Shown: positions 26,303-34,210 of the stretch, piece by piece
Numbering within the stretch: the stretch's first letter is position 1
How the letters are laid out: each line of letters starts with the position of its first letter
Source of the DNA: Tropicimonas isoalkanivorans
Lineage (GTDB): Bacteria > Pseudomonadota > Alphaproteobacteria > Rhodobacterales > Rhodobacteraceae
Direction of reading: 5' to 3'
NCBI RefSeq assembly: GCF_900112335.1
Contig: NZ_FOLG01000001.1
Coordinates: 186,001 to 250,000 of the forward strand
Length of the DNA: 64,000 bases
Notes under the pieces: generated by a model
Told to the model about the DNA's origin: nothing
The model's database searches: none
What the model saw: the letters and a program-made list of their open reading frames with translations, nothing else
Translations under genes and position numbers: made by a program

Positions 26303-26965
26303 TCAGGTGGGCAGAGCAACCTTGCGCTCGACAAAACGGCCGACCTTTTCGATCGTGAAATTGACCAGAAAGAAGACGAAACCGGCAAAGAAGTAGAGTT
26401 CTAGGCTCAGGTAGGTGCGGGAGATAACCTGCTGAACCGACAGCAGCAACTCGACCACCCCGATGATGGACAGCAGCGTCGAGGCCTTTACGATCTCCGT
26501 CGCCGTGTTGACCCAGGTCGGCAGGATCATCCGTAGCGCCTGCGGCAGCAGGACGGAAAAGAACGTGCCGAAGAACGTGAGACCGATCGATTTCGCGGCC
26601 TCCGTCTGACCGGCGGGGATGGCCTGTAGCGAGCCCCGAACGATCTCCCCCACATGCGAGCTGCAGAACAGCGTGAGGGCGAAGACGCCGGCCTGGAAGG
26701 CAGTGAGCTGAATGCCCACAACCGACAGGATGTAGAAGCAGGCAAGGATCAGCACGAAGACGGGCGTGCCGCGCAGAAAGTCGGAATAGAGCCGGACGAT
26801 CAGCCGGACGAACCAGTTTCCGTAGGTCAACAGAAGCCCCACCACCACGCCAAGGATCGTTCCCATGACGATGGACAGGAGCGAAATCAGGATGGTGTTG
26901 CCAAGCCCGTGCAAGATCGGCACGCGGGCGGACCAGATGGCGTCGAGGGTTTGCAGAACGTCCAT
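26303..26965 (-). CDS. amino-acid ABC transporter permease (HisM/GlnP family)
   Basis: A 220-residue inner-membrane permease with about five hydrophobic segments. The coupling motif is QAIPAGQTEAAKSIGLTFF near residue 125, the family EAA loop, and LRGTPVFVLILACFYIL near 75 is typical. The start at 26965 has ATG with TAAGTG upstream. It pairs with the other permease as a heterodimer. Eight bases separate it from the upstream permease. Confidence 0.92.
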   Translation of the reverse strand: MDVLQTLDAIWSARVPILHGLGNTILISLLSIVMGTILGVVVGLLLTYGNWFVRLIVRLYSDFLRGTPVFVLILACFYILSVVGIQLTAFQAGVFALTLFCSSHVGEIVRGSLQAIPAGQTEAAKSIGLTFFGTFFSVLLPQALRMILPTWVNTATEIVKASTLLSIIGVVELLLSVQQVISRTYLSLELYFFAGFVFFLVNFTIEKVGRFVERKVALPT

Positions 26966-26973
26966 GCTGGCAC

Positions 26974-27636
26974 TTACCGCGGGATCGCCAGCCGTGCCTC
27001 GACCTGTCGCAGCAGCGCTGCGATGATCGAACAGGCCAGGACGTACATCAGGCTCGCCACCAGCCAGGTCTCGATCACGCGGAAGGTCTCCACGTTGATC
27101 TTGCGGGCATAGAAGGTGAGTTCCGGCACCGCGATGGCAGCCGCGAGCGAGGTGTCCTTGAAGAGCGAAATGAAGTTGTTGCCCAGGGCCGGAAGCACGT
27201 TCCGGAACATCACCGGGATGGTGATGAGGATCTTGGTTCGGAATTCGGTGAGGCCGATGGTCAGCCCGGCCTCCCGCAAACCGGGCGGAAGCGAGACGAG
27301 ACCGGAGCGGAACACTTCGGTCAGGTACGCGCCCGAGTAGATCGCCAGGGTGACGATGAAGCTCTCGATCTTGCCGAGCCGCACGCCGAGTTGCGGCAGG
27401 GCGAAATAGGTGAAGAGGATCAGGACGAGGATCGGCGTATTCCGGATCGCGGAGACATAGGCCGTGGACACCCATCGAACCGGCGCGTGCCGGGAGAGCA
27501 TTCCAAAGGCGGCCAGCAGACCGATCAGACATCCAATCGCGATGGAGACCACGGCCAGCACAAGGCCAAGCCCCAGTCCGGAAAGCAGCAGGTCGAAGTC
27601 CCGCCACACCGCCGCGAAGTTGAAGTCGTAGTCCAC
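26974..27636 (-). CDS. amino-acid ABC transporter permease (HisQ/GlnP family)
   Basis: A 220-residue permease, partner of the next one. It has about five membrane segments, the segment AIRNTPILVLILFTYFALP near residue 63 and the EAA loop GLREAGLTIGLTEFRTK near 125. Its start is 25 bases after the binding-protein gene. No hairpin follows the binding-protein gene here, unlike the other importers of the window. Confidence 0.92.
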   Translation of the reverse strand: MDYDFNFAAVWRDFDLLLSGLGLGLVLAVVSIAIGCLIGLLAAFGMLSRHAPVRWVSTAYVSAIRNTPILVLILFTYFALPQLGVRLGKIESFIVTLAIYSGAYLTEVFRSGLVSLPPGLREAGLTIGLTEFRTKILITIPVMFRNVLPALGNNFISLFKDTSLAAAIAVPELTFYARKINVETFRVIETWLVASLMYVLACSIIAALLRQVEARLAIPR

Positions 27637-27661
27637 TGACCGCCCTCGGGAGTGCGCTTGT

Positions 27662-28495
27662 CTACTTGAATTCGACCGGGAAACCGATTTGCGGCGGGTC
27701 CAGCTTCACGCCGAACCACTCCTCGAAGGACGCGGCGTAGGTGTTGAACTCGACACCCGTCATCGCCTCGTGCAGGACCGCGTTTACAAAATTCAGCCAG
27801 CGCTGGTCGCCCGGCTTCACCGCGCAGCTATAGCTCTGCGGGTTCCAGCCATAGCCGGCGTCGGCGTAGCGGTCCGGATTCTGCTTCATGAACCAGCTCA
27901 GGGAGGACTGGTCGGTCGCCGCTGCATCTGCGCGGCCGGAATTCAGCGCTTGGTAGATCAGATCGACGCTCTCGTACTGGTCGACCTTGGCGTCGGGCAG
28001 CGCCTCATGCACCATGTCCTCGGCATAGACGTTCTGAAGCACCGAAACGGTCACGTCGGAGCCCGCCCCTTTCAGCGCTTCGTAATCGGCATAGTCGCCG
28101 TCGGCCATCATCATCAGGCCCACGCCTTCCCGGTAGTACGGAACGGTGAATTCGACCTGCTGGGCACGACCGGCGGTTACGGTCATGAACTGGCAGGTCA
28201 CGTCGACCTTGTCGGTCGCAAGGTTCGGGATGCGGGCATCGCCCGACTGGTTGACGAATTCGATGGCGTCCGGGTCGTCGAACAGACCCTTGGCGATCAG
28301 ACGAAGCATGTCGACGTCGAAGCCAACCAGTTCGTTGCTGTCGTTCATGAAATGCCAGGGCGCGTTCGTGCTGCCCGTGCCGGCGATCAGACGCCCGCGG
28401 TCGAGCACATCCTGAAGTTTGTCAGCATGAGCGGCACTTGCAAGGACGCCGCAGACGAAAGCGGTCGACCCATATCGGACCAGAGTAGTGAGCAT
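27662..28495 (-). CDS. amino-acid ABC transporter substrate-binding protein (SBP_bac_3)
   Basis: A 277-residue periplasmic receptor of the family-3 type. The signal peptide is short (YGSTAFVCGVLASAAHA), and the mature protein has the amino-acid site motifs GTGSTNAPWHFMNDSNELVGFDVD near residue 40 and FVNQSGDARIPNL near 75. I chose ATG 28495 because GGAGG lies 6 bases upstream; a GTG at 28507 is also possible. It is the first gene of an operon of transporter, RidA and IclR genes. A polar amino acid or opine-like ligand is expected from the family, not proven. Confidence 0.9.
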   Translation of the reverse strand: MLTTLVRYGSTAFVCGVLASAAHADKLQDVLDRGRLIAGTGSTNAPWHFMNDSNELVGFDVDMLRLIAKGLFDDPDAIEFVNQSGDARIPNLATDKVDVTCQFMTVTAGRAQQVEFTVPYYREGVGLMMMADGDYADYEALKGAGSDVTVSVLQNVYAEDMVHEALPDAKVDQYESVDLIYQALNSGRADAAATDQSSLSWFMKQNPDRYADAGYGWNPQSYSCAVKPGDQRWLNFVNAVLHEAMTGVEFNTYAASFEEWFGVKLDPPQIGFPVEFK

Positions 28496-29027
28496 GGGAG
28501 CCTCCACGTTGGGTGTTCCATTATACCGGAATGGATTGTGCTATTATGGAATGATGGTCCTTCCCTGCCCCGTCACTTGTCAACTGGAAATTGAGTGCAC
28601 TGGGCTCGCAACGATTTTGCGTCCGGACGTTCGAGCAGTCCCCGCCGACCAGAGCTTGGCCGGTACAGGAGAGGCCACCCGCGCCCCAGACGGACTCTGA
28701 CACAGCTTGGCAACTGTCACCTGAAACGAGATCTGCGGGAGAGCTGCGGACGATATTGCTGAAGGAATTAGCACAGGCGACGACACCGCTCGGACTTACG
28801 CGGGGACCGGGTGTCTCTCTGCTGGCGGGGTCCGTCAACGAGCGGCGCGCTGCATGAATTGCGCCTGCCGCCCATGAGGTTGCCACCCCGGAATCCAGGG
28901 TGTGTCAGACCATTTTGGATGGTTGGGAACGCCTAATTGGTCTCGCCCCGCATCATCAGAAACGACGACGCGGGACGAGTAAGCGAGCTCTAGCCGCTTG
29001 CCCTTGGCAGCAGGCCCCTAAATAGCC
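28496..29027. other. intergenic region, 532 bases, with candidate operator
   Basis: Between the amino-acid binding-protein gene and the end of araB, both on the minus strand. Near the start of the binding-protein gene, an inverted repeat TTCCATTATA (28516-28525) / TATTATGGAA (28542-28551) overlaps a perfect minus-strand TATAAT (28525-28520). The remainder holds no recognisable gene. CTGACACA at 28697 and TGTGTCAG at 28901 form a short widely spaced inverted repeat of uncertain meaning. Confidence 0.5.
28516..28551 (-). promoter_or_regulatory. candidate IclR-type operator over -10 region
   Basis: Arms TTCCATTATA and TATTATGGAA match as an inverted repeat at 9 of 10 positions with a 16-base spacer. 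The right-hand arm in the minus-strand sense contains TATAAT, a consensus -10 box 25-30 bases upstream of the binding-protein ATG. IclR operators often contain TGGAA/TTCCA half-sites, and an IclR gene closes this operon. No good -35 was seen. Confidence 0.4.
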
Positions 29028-30728
29028 TCAGGCGACTTCCATAGAGCGGGACGGCGCATCCTGTGCGGTCGCGGTTTTCAGGTCTATCAGGTCCTTCATG
29101 ACACGCGACAGGTCCGCGGCCTGGGTCACGCCGCCGAAGGCATCGTGAACCTGCCGATACAGGGCAAAGAGCTTGTCGTAGATCGCAGCCCGGGCCGGAT
29201 CGGGCGTGTAGGTCGTATCTCTCAGGCTGGTCATCGCCGCGACGGCGTCATCGAGGCTGCTATGCGGCCCACCGACAAAGGCGGCCCCGATGGCAGCCCC
29301 GAGCGCGCAGGTCTGCTGCGAGGTCGACACCCGGATCGGCGTCTGCATGACATCCGCATAGATCTGCATCAGCATCGGGTTCTTTTCCGCGATGCCGCCC
29401 GCGGCAATGATCGTGTCCACCCGCGTGCCGCACTCCCTCAGCCGCTCGAGTATCACCCGCGCGCCAAAGGCGGTGGCCTCGATCAGCGCTCGATAGATTT
29501 CGGCGCGGCTGGTGTGCAGGGTCTGGCCCAGGATCACGCCCGTCAGGCGCTGGTCGACCAGAACCGTGCGGTTGCCGTTATTCCAGTCCAGCGCCAGCAG
29601 GCCCGACTGGCCCGGCGCCAATTTCGCAGCCTCGTCGGTCAGCGTGCCATGCAGGGCGCCGTCCCCCTGGCAGATACCCTCGACCCACCATTTGAAAAGA
29701 TCGCCGACGGCCGACTGACCGGCTTCGATACCGTAGACCCCGGGCAGGATCGACCCTTCGACAATCCCGCAAACGCCCGGAATCGTTCCGGGGTTGTTTT
29801 CCGGAGACACGATCGCGCAGTCACAAGTGGACGTGCCGATCACCTTGACGAGCGCACCCTCCTGGATGCCGCACCCGATCGAGCCGTAGTGGTTGTCGAA
29901 GGCGCCGATGGCGATGGCGATGCCTTCCGGCAGGCCAAGCCGCTCCGCCCATTCTGCGCTCAGAGCGCCCGCCGGGGTGTCCAGATCGTAGGCCGTGTCG
30001 TAAAGGCGCTCCCGCAAGTCCGCGAGTGCCGGATCGAGCTTGGCGAGGAATTCGGCGGCCGGCAGCCCACCCCAGGCCGGATTGTAGAGGCCCTTGTGAC
30101 CCGCCGCGCACACACCACGCACCACCTCCGACGGCTTGGACCGCCCGGCCAGGACGGACGGAACCCAATCGGCGAGTTCGACCCAGGATGCCGCTGCGTC
30201 GAAAACGTCCGGCGCGACATTCTTGCAGTGCCAGATCTTCGCCCACCACCATTCCGACGAATACGTGCCGCCACATATGTCGAGGTACTCAGGACGCTCC
30301 TTTTGCGCGATGCGCGTAAATTCCTCTGCCTCGCGCCAGCTCGTATGGTCTTTCCAGAGCCAGCACATCGCCGCCAGGTTGTCCCTGAAGTCGGGCGTCA
30401 TGGAAAGGGCACGGTTGTTGCCATCGACCGGGAGGGGACTGGAGCCAGTGGAATCGACACCGATGCCGACGATTTTGGACCGGTCGAAATCGGTGTGCTC
30501 CGCCGCTTCCTCCAGCGCGCCGGCAACCGCGTGTTCAAGACCGTAAAGGTAGTCCGCCGGATTCTGGCGGGCGAGGTTGTGGTCCGTCGGGTCAAGCAGA
30601 ATGCCCTGATGGCCCGAGGGATAGTTGACGACGGCCGATCCGATAATCGACCCGTCGCTGCAATCGACCACGACCGCCCGCACAGAGTTGGTCCCGTAGT
30701 CCAGGCCGATGGAATAGGATTGTGCCAT
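29028..30728 (-). CDS. araB: L-ribulokinase
   Basis: A 566-residue FGGY-family kinase, the usual AraB length. It phosphorylates L-ribulose at O-5 with ATP, the second step of the L-arabinose isomerase pathway. The N-terminal LDYGTNSVRAVVVDC phosphate loop and C-terminal AAGGIAEKNPMLMQIYADVM segment are characteristic of AraB. ATG 30728 is preferred with GGAAGG 7 bases upstream; an in-frame ATG at 30761 adds eleven residues unlike the family. It is separate from araD-araA, downstream of its own AraC-type site with a leader of over 350 bases. Confidence 0.93.
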   Translation of the reverse strand: MAQSYSIGLDYGTNSVRAVVVDCSDGSIIGSAVVNYPSGHQGILLDPTDHNLARQNPADYLYGLEHAVAGALEEAAEHTDFDRSKIVGIGVDSTGSSPLPVDGNNRALSMTPDFRDNLAAMCWLWKDHTSWREAEEFTRIAQKERPEYLDICGGTYSSEWWWAKIWHCKNVAPDVFDAAASWVELADWVPSVLAGRSKPSEVVRGVCAAGHKGLYNPAWGGLPAAEFLAKLDPALADLRERLYDTAYDLDTPAGALSAEWAERLGLPEGIAIAIGAFDNHYGSIGCGIQEGALVKVIGTSTCDCAIVSPENNPGTIPGVCGIVEGSILPGVYGIEAGQSAVGDLFKWWVEGICQGDGALHGTLTDEAAKLAPGQSGLLALDWNNGNRTVLVDQRLTGVILGQTLHTSRAEIYRALIEATAFGARVILERLRECGTRVDTIIAAGGIAEKNPMLMQIYADVMQTPIRVSTSQQTCALGAAIGAAFVGGPHSSLDDAVAAMTSLRDTTYTPDPARAAIYDKLFALYRQVHDAFGGVTQAADLSRVMKDLIDLKTATAQDAPSRSMEVA

Positions 30729-31015
30729 GTTGTGACCTTCCACTTTTCGCTTTGGGGTCATCCTCGCGCGCCTCGTATCAAAGTCAGTCGCAAGAGACCT
30801 TTCTGATGCAGTTCCGGTGCTTTGCACTCTTTCGATCTTTGACGGCCCATTCGGGACGATGCACGCGCCCGGACAGCGTGACCGGACGCCATTCAATGGT
30901 TGGGAGCCGCTTTCGGTCAAGCATCGCGGGGGCCATCCGTGCGAACGGCGTTCACATCTCGTCAGAGCGCGACGAACGGCTCCAACGGATCGATTGACCG
31001 GATACCCTCCCTTTC

Positions 31016-31045
31016 AGCGCCCCGTCAGGCGGGATACAGCGCGCT
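31016..31045 (-). other. leader hairpin of araB transcript
   Basis: In the minus-strand sense AGCGC pairs with GCGCT and, after a 7-base bulge, CCCG pairs with CGGG around a 5-base loop. It begins 49 bases after the AraC-type site. The same outer-stem/bulge/inner-stem plan and near-identical distance occur in the chvE leader at 32846-32879, which suggests a shared function. Confidence 0.45.
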
Positions 31046-31094
31046 TTCTGACTTCTCCTCCGTTTCCCATTGTGCAGGTTTCCACGGATGCGCA

Positions 31095-31132
31095 CAGACG
31101 CCAAACGGCCATTGATATGGACAATTCTCCTT
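31095..31132 (-). promoter_or_regulatory. AraC-type double operator upstream of araB
   Basis: Read on the minus strand, two 17-base half-sites are separated by 4 bases: AAGG-N7-TCCATA, then TCAA, then TGGC-N7-CGTCTG. The layout and the TCCATA block match the Escherichia coli araI1-I2 plan (TAGC-N7-TCCATA half-sites in direct repeat). It differs from the chvE copy at only 2 of 38 positions. An AraC orthologue is encoded at 39453-40466. Confidence 0.75.
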
Positions 31133-31265
31133 TTATCCGCCGAGCCAAATCGCGTTGGTTATCCATGGCGTGTGCGAGCGTCGGTTTAGAAGGGGCCACG
31201 TCGCGGCCGCCCTCATCCATGACCATCCTGTTCCCTCTCGGGCCTAGGCTCGTTGGGTGCCGCAT

Positions 31266-32663
31266 CTAGTCCGCCATCAGTTGCGGGATGCCACGGGCCT
31301 GAAGCAGCGCGACCACCGCGTCCGGCGATCTTCCAAACGACTGGTCTATGGCGTGCTTCTCGAATTGGAGCGTGAGCGAATACATCGCCCCCTCCCTCTC
31401 GCCCGTTGGTGTCAGACTGTAGCCCGTCATCCGCGCAAACGGCAGGAACAGCTCGCTCGAGGCATAGGCAGAATCGTGGTGCCCGCTCGGGTCCGTGTCG
31501 CGGCTTACCAGGACCAGTTCGTGCGGCGTCTCCAGAACCATCATCCCATTTGCCGCGCCTTCCCCCTCGCCCGCCGAGCCGAGGTGCGTGCTCCGCGGCT
31601 CGAAGTGGATGGCGGTCACAAGGCCCGGACCCCGAAGCTGGATCTCGTGCAGGACCGAGCCGAAAAACACTTCCGTCGCCGGTATCTCCACGGCATGCTC
31701 CGTGGCCCTTTCCGCGTGGGTGGGATCGACGTCGGGTCCGTTCAGATGCTCTCGCACGAAGTCCGTCGCCGTGTTGATCGTGTCGACCGACACCCGGTTG
31801 TACTCGAGGTCGACCCGGGAGCCGTCGGCGGCGTAGATTGTCCAGACGCCCTTCAGAAGGTCACTTTCGCAGCCGATGGCCGCAATTCGGTCCCACGGGA
31901 ACTCGAGCGTATAGATGCCGTCAGGACCGAGCCGCCGAAGCGTGAGGCCGCGCCCAAAGAGCGCGATTACGTCCCGGTAGAGGTCCATGCCCGGTCGCAA
32001 CTCCCGGCGATCCTCCTTCCGCGGCACCTTGAGCAGGATGCGCGCATCCTTGTCGGCCGCGTAAAACGGACGGAAGCGGGGCGGCATATCCTCTTCCGAC
32101 GCCACCTTCACGATCCAGGGGCCGTAGGCGTTGTATTCCTCCCGATCCTCGGGGCTGGCGGCATGATACCAGTGCAGCGGCTTCTGCCTCGTTTCCAGGT
32201 CTTGTTCCATCGTCTCCTCCTCCAGCATTTCGAGATGCTCGGCGATCAGGCCAAGCCCGTGTGCTGCCTCCGCGATTTTATCGGGCGCCATCGTCGCAAA
32301 CAGGGCATCGAGTCCCCTACGTCGCTGCCGGGCCAGGTGCTCGGCAAAAGCCTGTCCGGCCGGAGTCAGGCGCACATGGTACCGGCGCCCGCCTCGCGCC
32401 ATGTCACGACGCATGACAAACCCAAGGCGCTCCAATCGGCGCAGAACCGACGTCAGGCTCCCTTTCTGCATGTTGAGGTGCCGGCTGAGCTGCGTCGGTG
32501 ATAGCTCCTCCCGCTGCGCCAGGACAGTCGCCACCTTGATCTCGCTTTCGAGAAAGCCTCGTCCCTGGAAGCGCGTCCGGTGCAGGATCGGATCGATGTG
32601 GATTCGAAAGAACAGCATGAACGCGTCCATGTTCCGATCCAGATCTTCGTTGGGAAAGGTCAT
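31266..32663 (-). CDS. MarR-type regulator fused to a ~300-residue C-terminal domain of unknown type
   Basis: A 465-residue protein. Residues about 15-140 form a MarR-like winged helix: ELSPTQLSRHLNMQKGSLTS (recognition helix), LERLGFVMRRDMARGGRRYH (wing). MarR proteins are usually about 150 residues, so the 300-residue extension is unusual. Part of it (residues about 225-305) alternates short strands ending in an amphipathic helix, as in PH-like domains; this is my reading of the pattern and is weak. A 14-bp perfect palindrome lies 15 bases upstream of the ATG, probably its operator. It sits between araB and chvE in the arabinose locus but the ligand is not known. No transmembrane segment is seen. 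Confidence 0.75.
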   Translation of the reverse strand: MTFPNEDLDRNMDAFMLFFRIHIDPILHRTRFQGRGFLESEIKVATVLAQREELSPTQLSRHLNMQKGSLTSVLRRLERLGFVMRRDMARGGRRYHVRLTPAGQAFAEHLARQRRRGLDALFATMAPDKIAEAAHGLGLIAEHLEMLEEETMEQDLETRQKPLHWYHAASPEDREEYNAYGPWIVKVASEEDMPPRFRPFYAADKDARILLKVPRKEDRRELRPGMDLYRDVIALFGRGLTLRRLGPDGIYTLEFPWDRIAAIGCESDLLKGVWTIYAADGSRVDLEYNRVSVDTINTATDFVREHLNGPDVDPTHAERATEHAVEIPATEVFFGSVLHEIQLRGPGLVTAIHFEPRSTHLGSAGEGEGAANGMMVLETPHELVLVSRDTDPSGHHDSAYASSELFLPFARMTGYSLTPTGEREGAMYSLTLQFEKHAIDQSFGRSPDAVVALLQARGIPQLMAD

Positions 32664-32677
32664 GAGGTCATCGCTCT

Positions 32678-32691
32678 GTTAGATATCTAAC
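32678..32691. promoter_or_regulatory. MarR-type palindromic operator
   Basis: GTTAGATATCTAAC is a perfect 14-bp palindrome, similar in form to TTAG-N4-CTAA operators of MarR/SlyA proteins. It is 15-28 bases upstream of the MarR-fusion ATG, where binding would block its own transcription. It lies 70 bases from the AraC site and so might also influence chvE. Confidence 0.7.
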
Positions 32692-32759
32692 TTACGCTAT
32701 TGCTGGGTTTCGTCAAGAATCCCGTTGGCTGGCCCCGGCTGATCGGCATGCACCGAAAA

Positions 32760-32797
32760 AAGGAGAATCGTCCATATCAATGGCCGTTTGGCGACTG
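32760..32797 (+). promoter_or_regulatory. AraC-type double operator upstream of chvE
   Basis: AAGG-N7-TCCATA (32760-32776), 4-base spacer TCAA, TGGC-N7-CGACTG (32781-32797): two 17-base half-sites with 21-base period, the same geometry as araI1-I2. It matches the araB copy at 36 of 38 positions, and both copies are oriented the same way relative to their genes. AraC bound here would contact polymerase near a -35 at about 32795. Confidence 0.75.
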
Positions 32798-32845
32798 TCG
32801 TGTCTGGTATTTTCCTGAAAGAGTAGATCCCGGAGGACAGAACAG

Positions 32846-32879
32846 ACAGCGTTTTGGACCCCGCATGGCGGGACGCTGT
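32846..32879 (+). other. leader hairpin of chvE transcript
   Basis: ACAGCGT pairs with ACGCTGT; inside, after a 7-base bulge on the 5' side, CCCGC pairs with GCGGG around an ATG loop. It begins 48 bases after the AraC site and is followed by AAGGGAGG, matching the plan in the araB leader. It is close to the expected transcript 5' end. Confidence 0.5.
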
Positions 32880-33066
32880 TCCAAGGGAGGTCATCGGAGA
32901 AAACGGTTGCGGCCGGGCGAGTTCGACACTCGACCCTACGGCACAGCGCTCTACGGCGAACGCCACACGCAGCCCCACCCCCGAATTGCTTTCCATCGCG
33001 AACGGCGCTCCGAAGTGTAACGTCAACAGCGTGCCTGACGGTGCGCATGTTCGGGAGGAAGACTTG

Positions 33067-34134
33067 ATGAGAAAGTACAACTGGACATCGGCTCTGGCCA
33101 TCGGCGCCTTGGCCTTCGCGGTCGGCACCGCCGCGGCGAATGCCGAAGGGTTCGTCGGAATCTCCATGCCGACGCAATCGTCCGCGCGGTGGATCGCCGA
33201 CGGCGAGAACATGGTGAAGCAGTTCGAAGAGGCCGGCTACACCACTGACCTGCAGTACGCTGAGGACGACATCGCCAACCAACTTCAGCAGATCGAGACG
33301 ATGATGCTGAAGGGGGTGAACGTGCTGGTCATTGGTGCAATCGACGGCACCACGCTGTCGGCCGCGCTCGAGAATGCCGCCGCCTCCGACATCAAGGTCG
33401 TGGCCTATGACCGGCTCATCCGGGATTCCGGCAACGTCGACTACTACGCGACCTTCGACAACTTCCAGGTCGGCGTCATCCAGGGCACCTCGCTCGTCGA
33501 CGGCCTGAAGGAGCGCTTCCCGGACGAAGAGGTCTGGAACATCGAGGTCTTCGGCGGCAGCCCGGACGACAACAACGCCTACTTCTTCTACGACGGCGCA
33601 ATGAGCGTGCTTCAGCCGCTGATCGACGAAGGCAAGATCAACATCGTGTCCGGCCAGACCGGCATGGATACAGTTGGCACGCTCCGTTGGGACGGCGCCG
33701 TCGCGCAAGCGCGCATGGATAACCTGCTTTCCGCCAACTACACCGACACGCAACTTCACGGCGTGCTGTCGCCCTATGACGGCCTGTCCATCGGCATCCT
33801 CTCCTCGGTCAAAGGCGTGGGCTACGGCTCCGGCGACCTGCCGATGCCGATCGTGACCGGCCAGGACGCCGAGATCCCCTCGATCAAGTCGATCATTGCC
33901 GGCGAGCAATACTCGACGGTCTACAAGGACACCCGTGAACTGGCGCGCGTGACCGTGGGCATGGTCGATGCGCTGCTTGCGGGCGGCGAGCCGGAAATAA
34001 ATGACACCGAGACCTACGACAACGGTGTCAAGGTCGTCCCCTCCTACCTTCTGAAACCCGTGCCGGTGGATGCGACCAACTGGGAAGATATCCTGATTGG
34101 CAGCGGCTACTACAGCAAGGATCAGATCGAGTGA
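33067..34134 (+). CDS. chvE: multiple-sugar-binding periplasmic protein ChvE
   Basis: A 355-residue periplasmic sugar-binding protein with a signal peptide cut after ANA near residue 26. The mature sequence ([39 protein letters not shown]) matches the ChvE/XylF-like group that binds arabinose, glucose, galactose and xylose and passes them to GguA-GguB. Start ATG 33067 follows GGGAGGAAG. It heads the arabinose operon under the AraC-type site. In Agrobacterium ChvE also signals to VirA, but no vir genes are seen here. A stable hairpin follows it. Confidence 0.9.
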   Translation: MRKYNWTSALAIGALAFAVGTAAANAEGFVGISMPTQSSARWIADGENMVKQFEEAGYTTDLQYAEDDIANQLQQIETMMLKGVNVLVIGAIDGTTLSAALENAAASDIKVVAYDRLIRDSGNVDYYATFDNFQVGVIQGTSLVDGLKERFPDEEVWNIEVFGGSPDDNNAYFFYDGAMSVLQPLIDEGKINIVSGQTGMDTVGTLRWDGAVAQARMDNLLSANYTDTQLHGVLSPYDGLSIGILSSVKGVGYGSGDLPMPIVTGQDAEIPSIKSIIAGEQYSTVYKDTRELARVTVGMVDALLAGGEPEINDTETYDNGVKVVPSYLLKPVPVDATNWEDILIGSGYYSKDQIE

Positions 34135-34143
34135 GGTCCTCCC

Positions 34144-34169
34144 GGGGCGGCGCCTTTGGGCGCTGCCCC
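34144..34169 (+). terminator. intercistronic hairpin after chvE
   Basis: GGGGCGGCGCC (34144-34154) pairs with GGCGCTGCCCC (34159-34169) as an 11-bp stem with one G-U pair and a 4-base loop. It lies 10 bases after the chvE stop and before gguA, probably giving more binding protein than ATPase. Confidence 0.55.
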
Positions 34170-34210
34170 ACCCCCGGCAAGAAAGCCATCATAAGGCTCC
34201 GGAGATTCCG

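Larger units (their letters stand above)
30729..31265 (-). promoter_or_regulatory. araB upstream region with long leader
   Basis: 537 bases between the MarR-fusion gene and araB. It holds the AraC-type double site (31095-31132) and, downstream, blocks shared with the chvE leader: CCTG 16 bases after the site, CGGAGGA, a two-tier hairpin at 31016-31045 and AAGGGAGG just after it. No coding content is recognised, so the araB mRNA probably carries an unusually long 5' leader unless a closer promoter exists. Confidence 0.6.
32664..33066. promoter_or_regulatory. divergent regulatory region between MarR-fusion gene and chvE
   Basis: 403 bases holding the MarR-type palindrome (32678-32691), the AraC-type double site (32760-32797) and the chvE leader with hairpin (32846-32879). 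After the site come CCTG at 16 bases, CGGAGGA, the hairpin and AAGGGAGG, in the same order as upstream of araB. No gene is recognised; GGGAGGAAG near 33055 is the chvE ribosome site. Confidence 0.65.

Noticed and set aside
28578-28583. TTGACA on the minus strand as -35 for the amino-acid importer
   Set aside because: The nearest consensus -10 (28525-28520) is 52 bases away, and no fitting -10 lies at 16-18 bases.
28591-28904. Short frames between the amino-acid importer and araB on both strands; possible insertion-sequence remnant with CTGACACA/TGTGTCAG ends
   Set aside because: The translated products have no recognisable transposase motif and the 8-bp inverted repeat is short enough to be chance.
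32661-33020. Short open frame in the chvE leader
   Set aside because: It overlaps the AraC-type site and hairpin, lacks a ribosome site and shows no domain; regulatory DNA is the better explanation.
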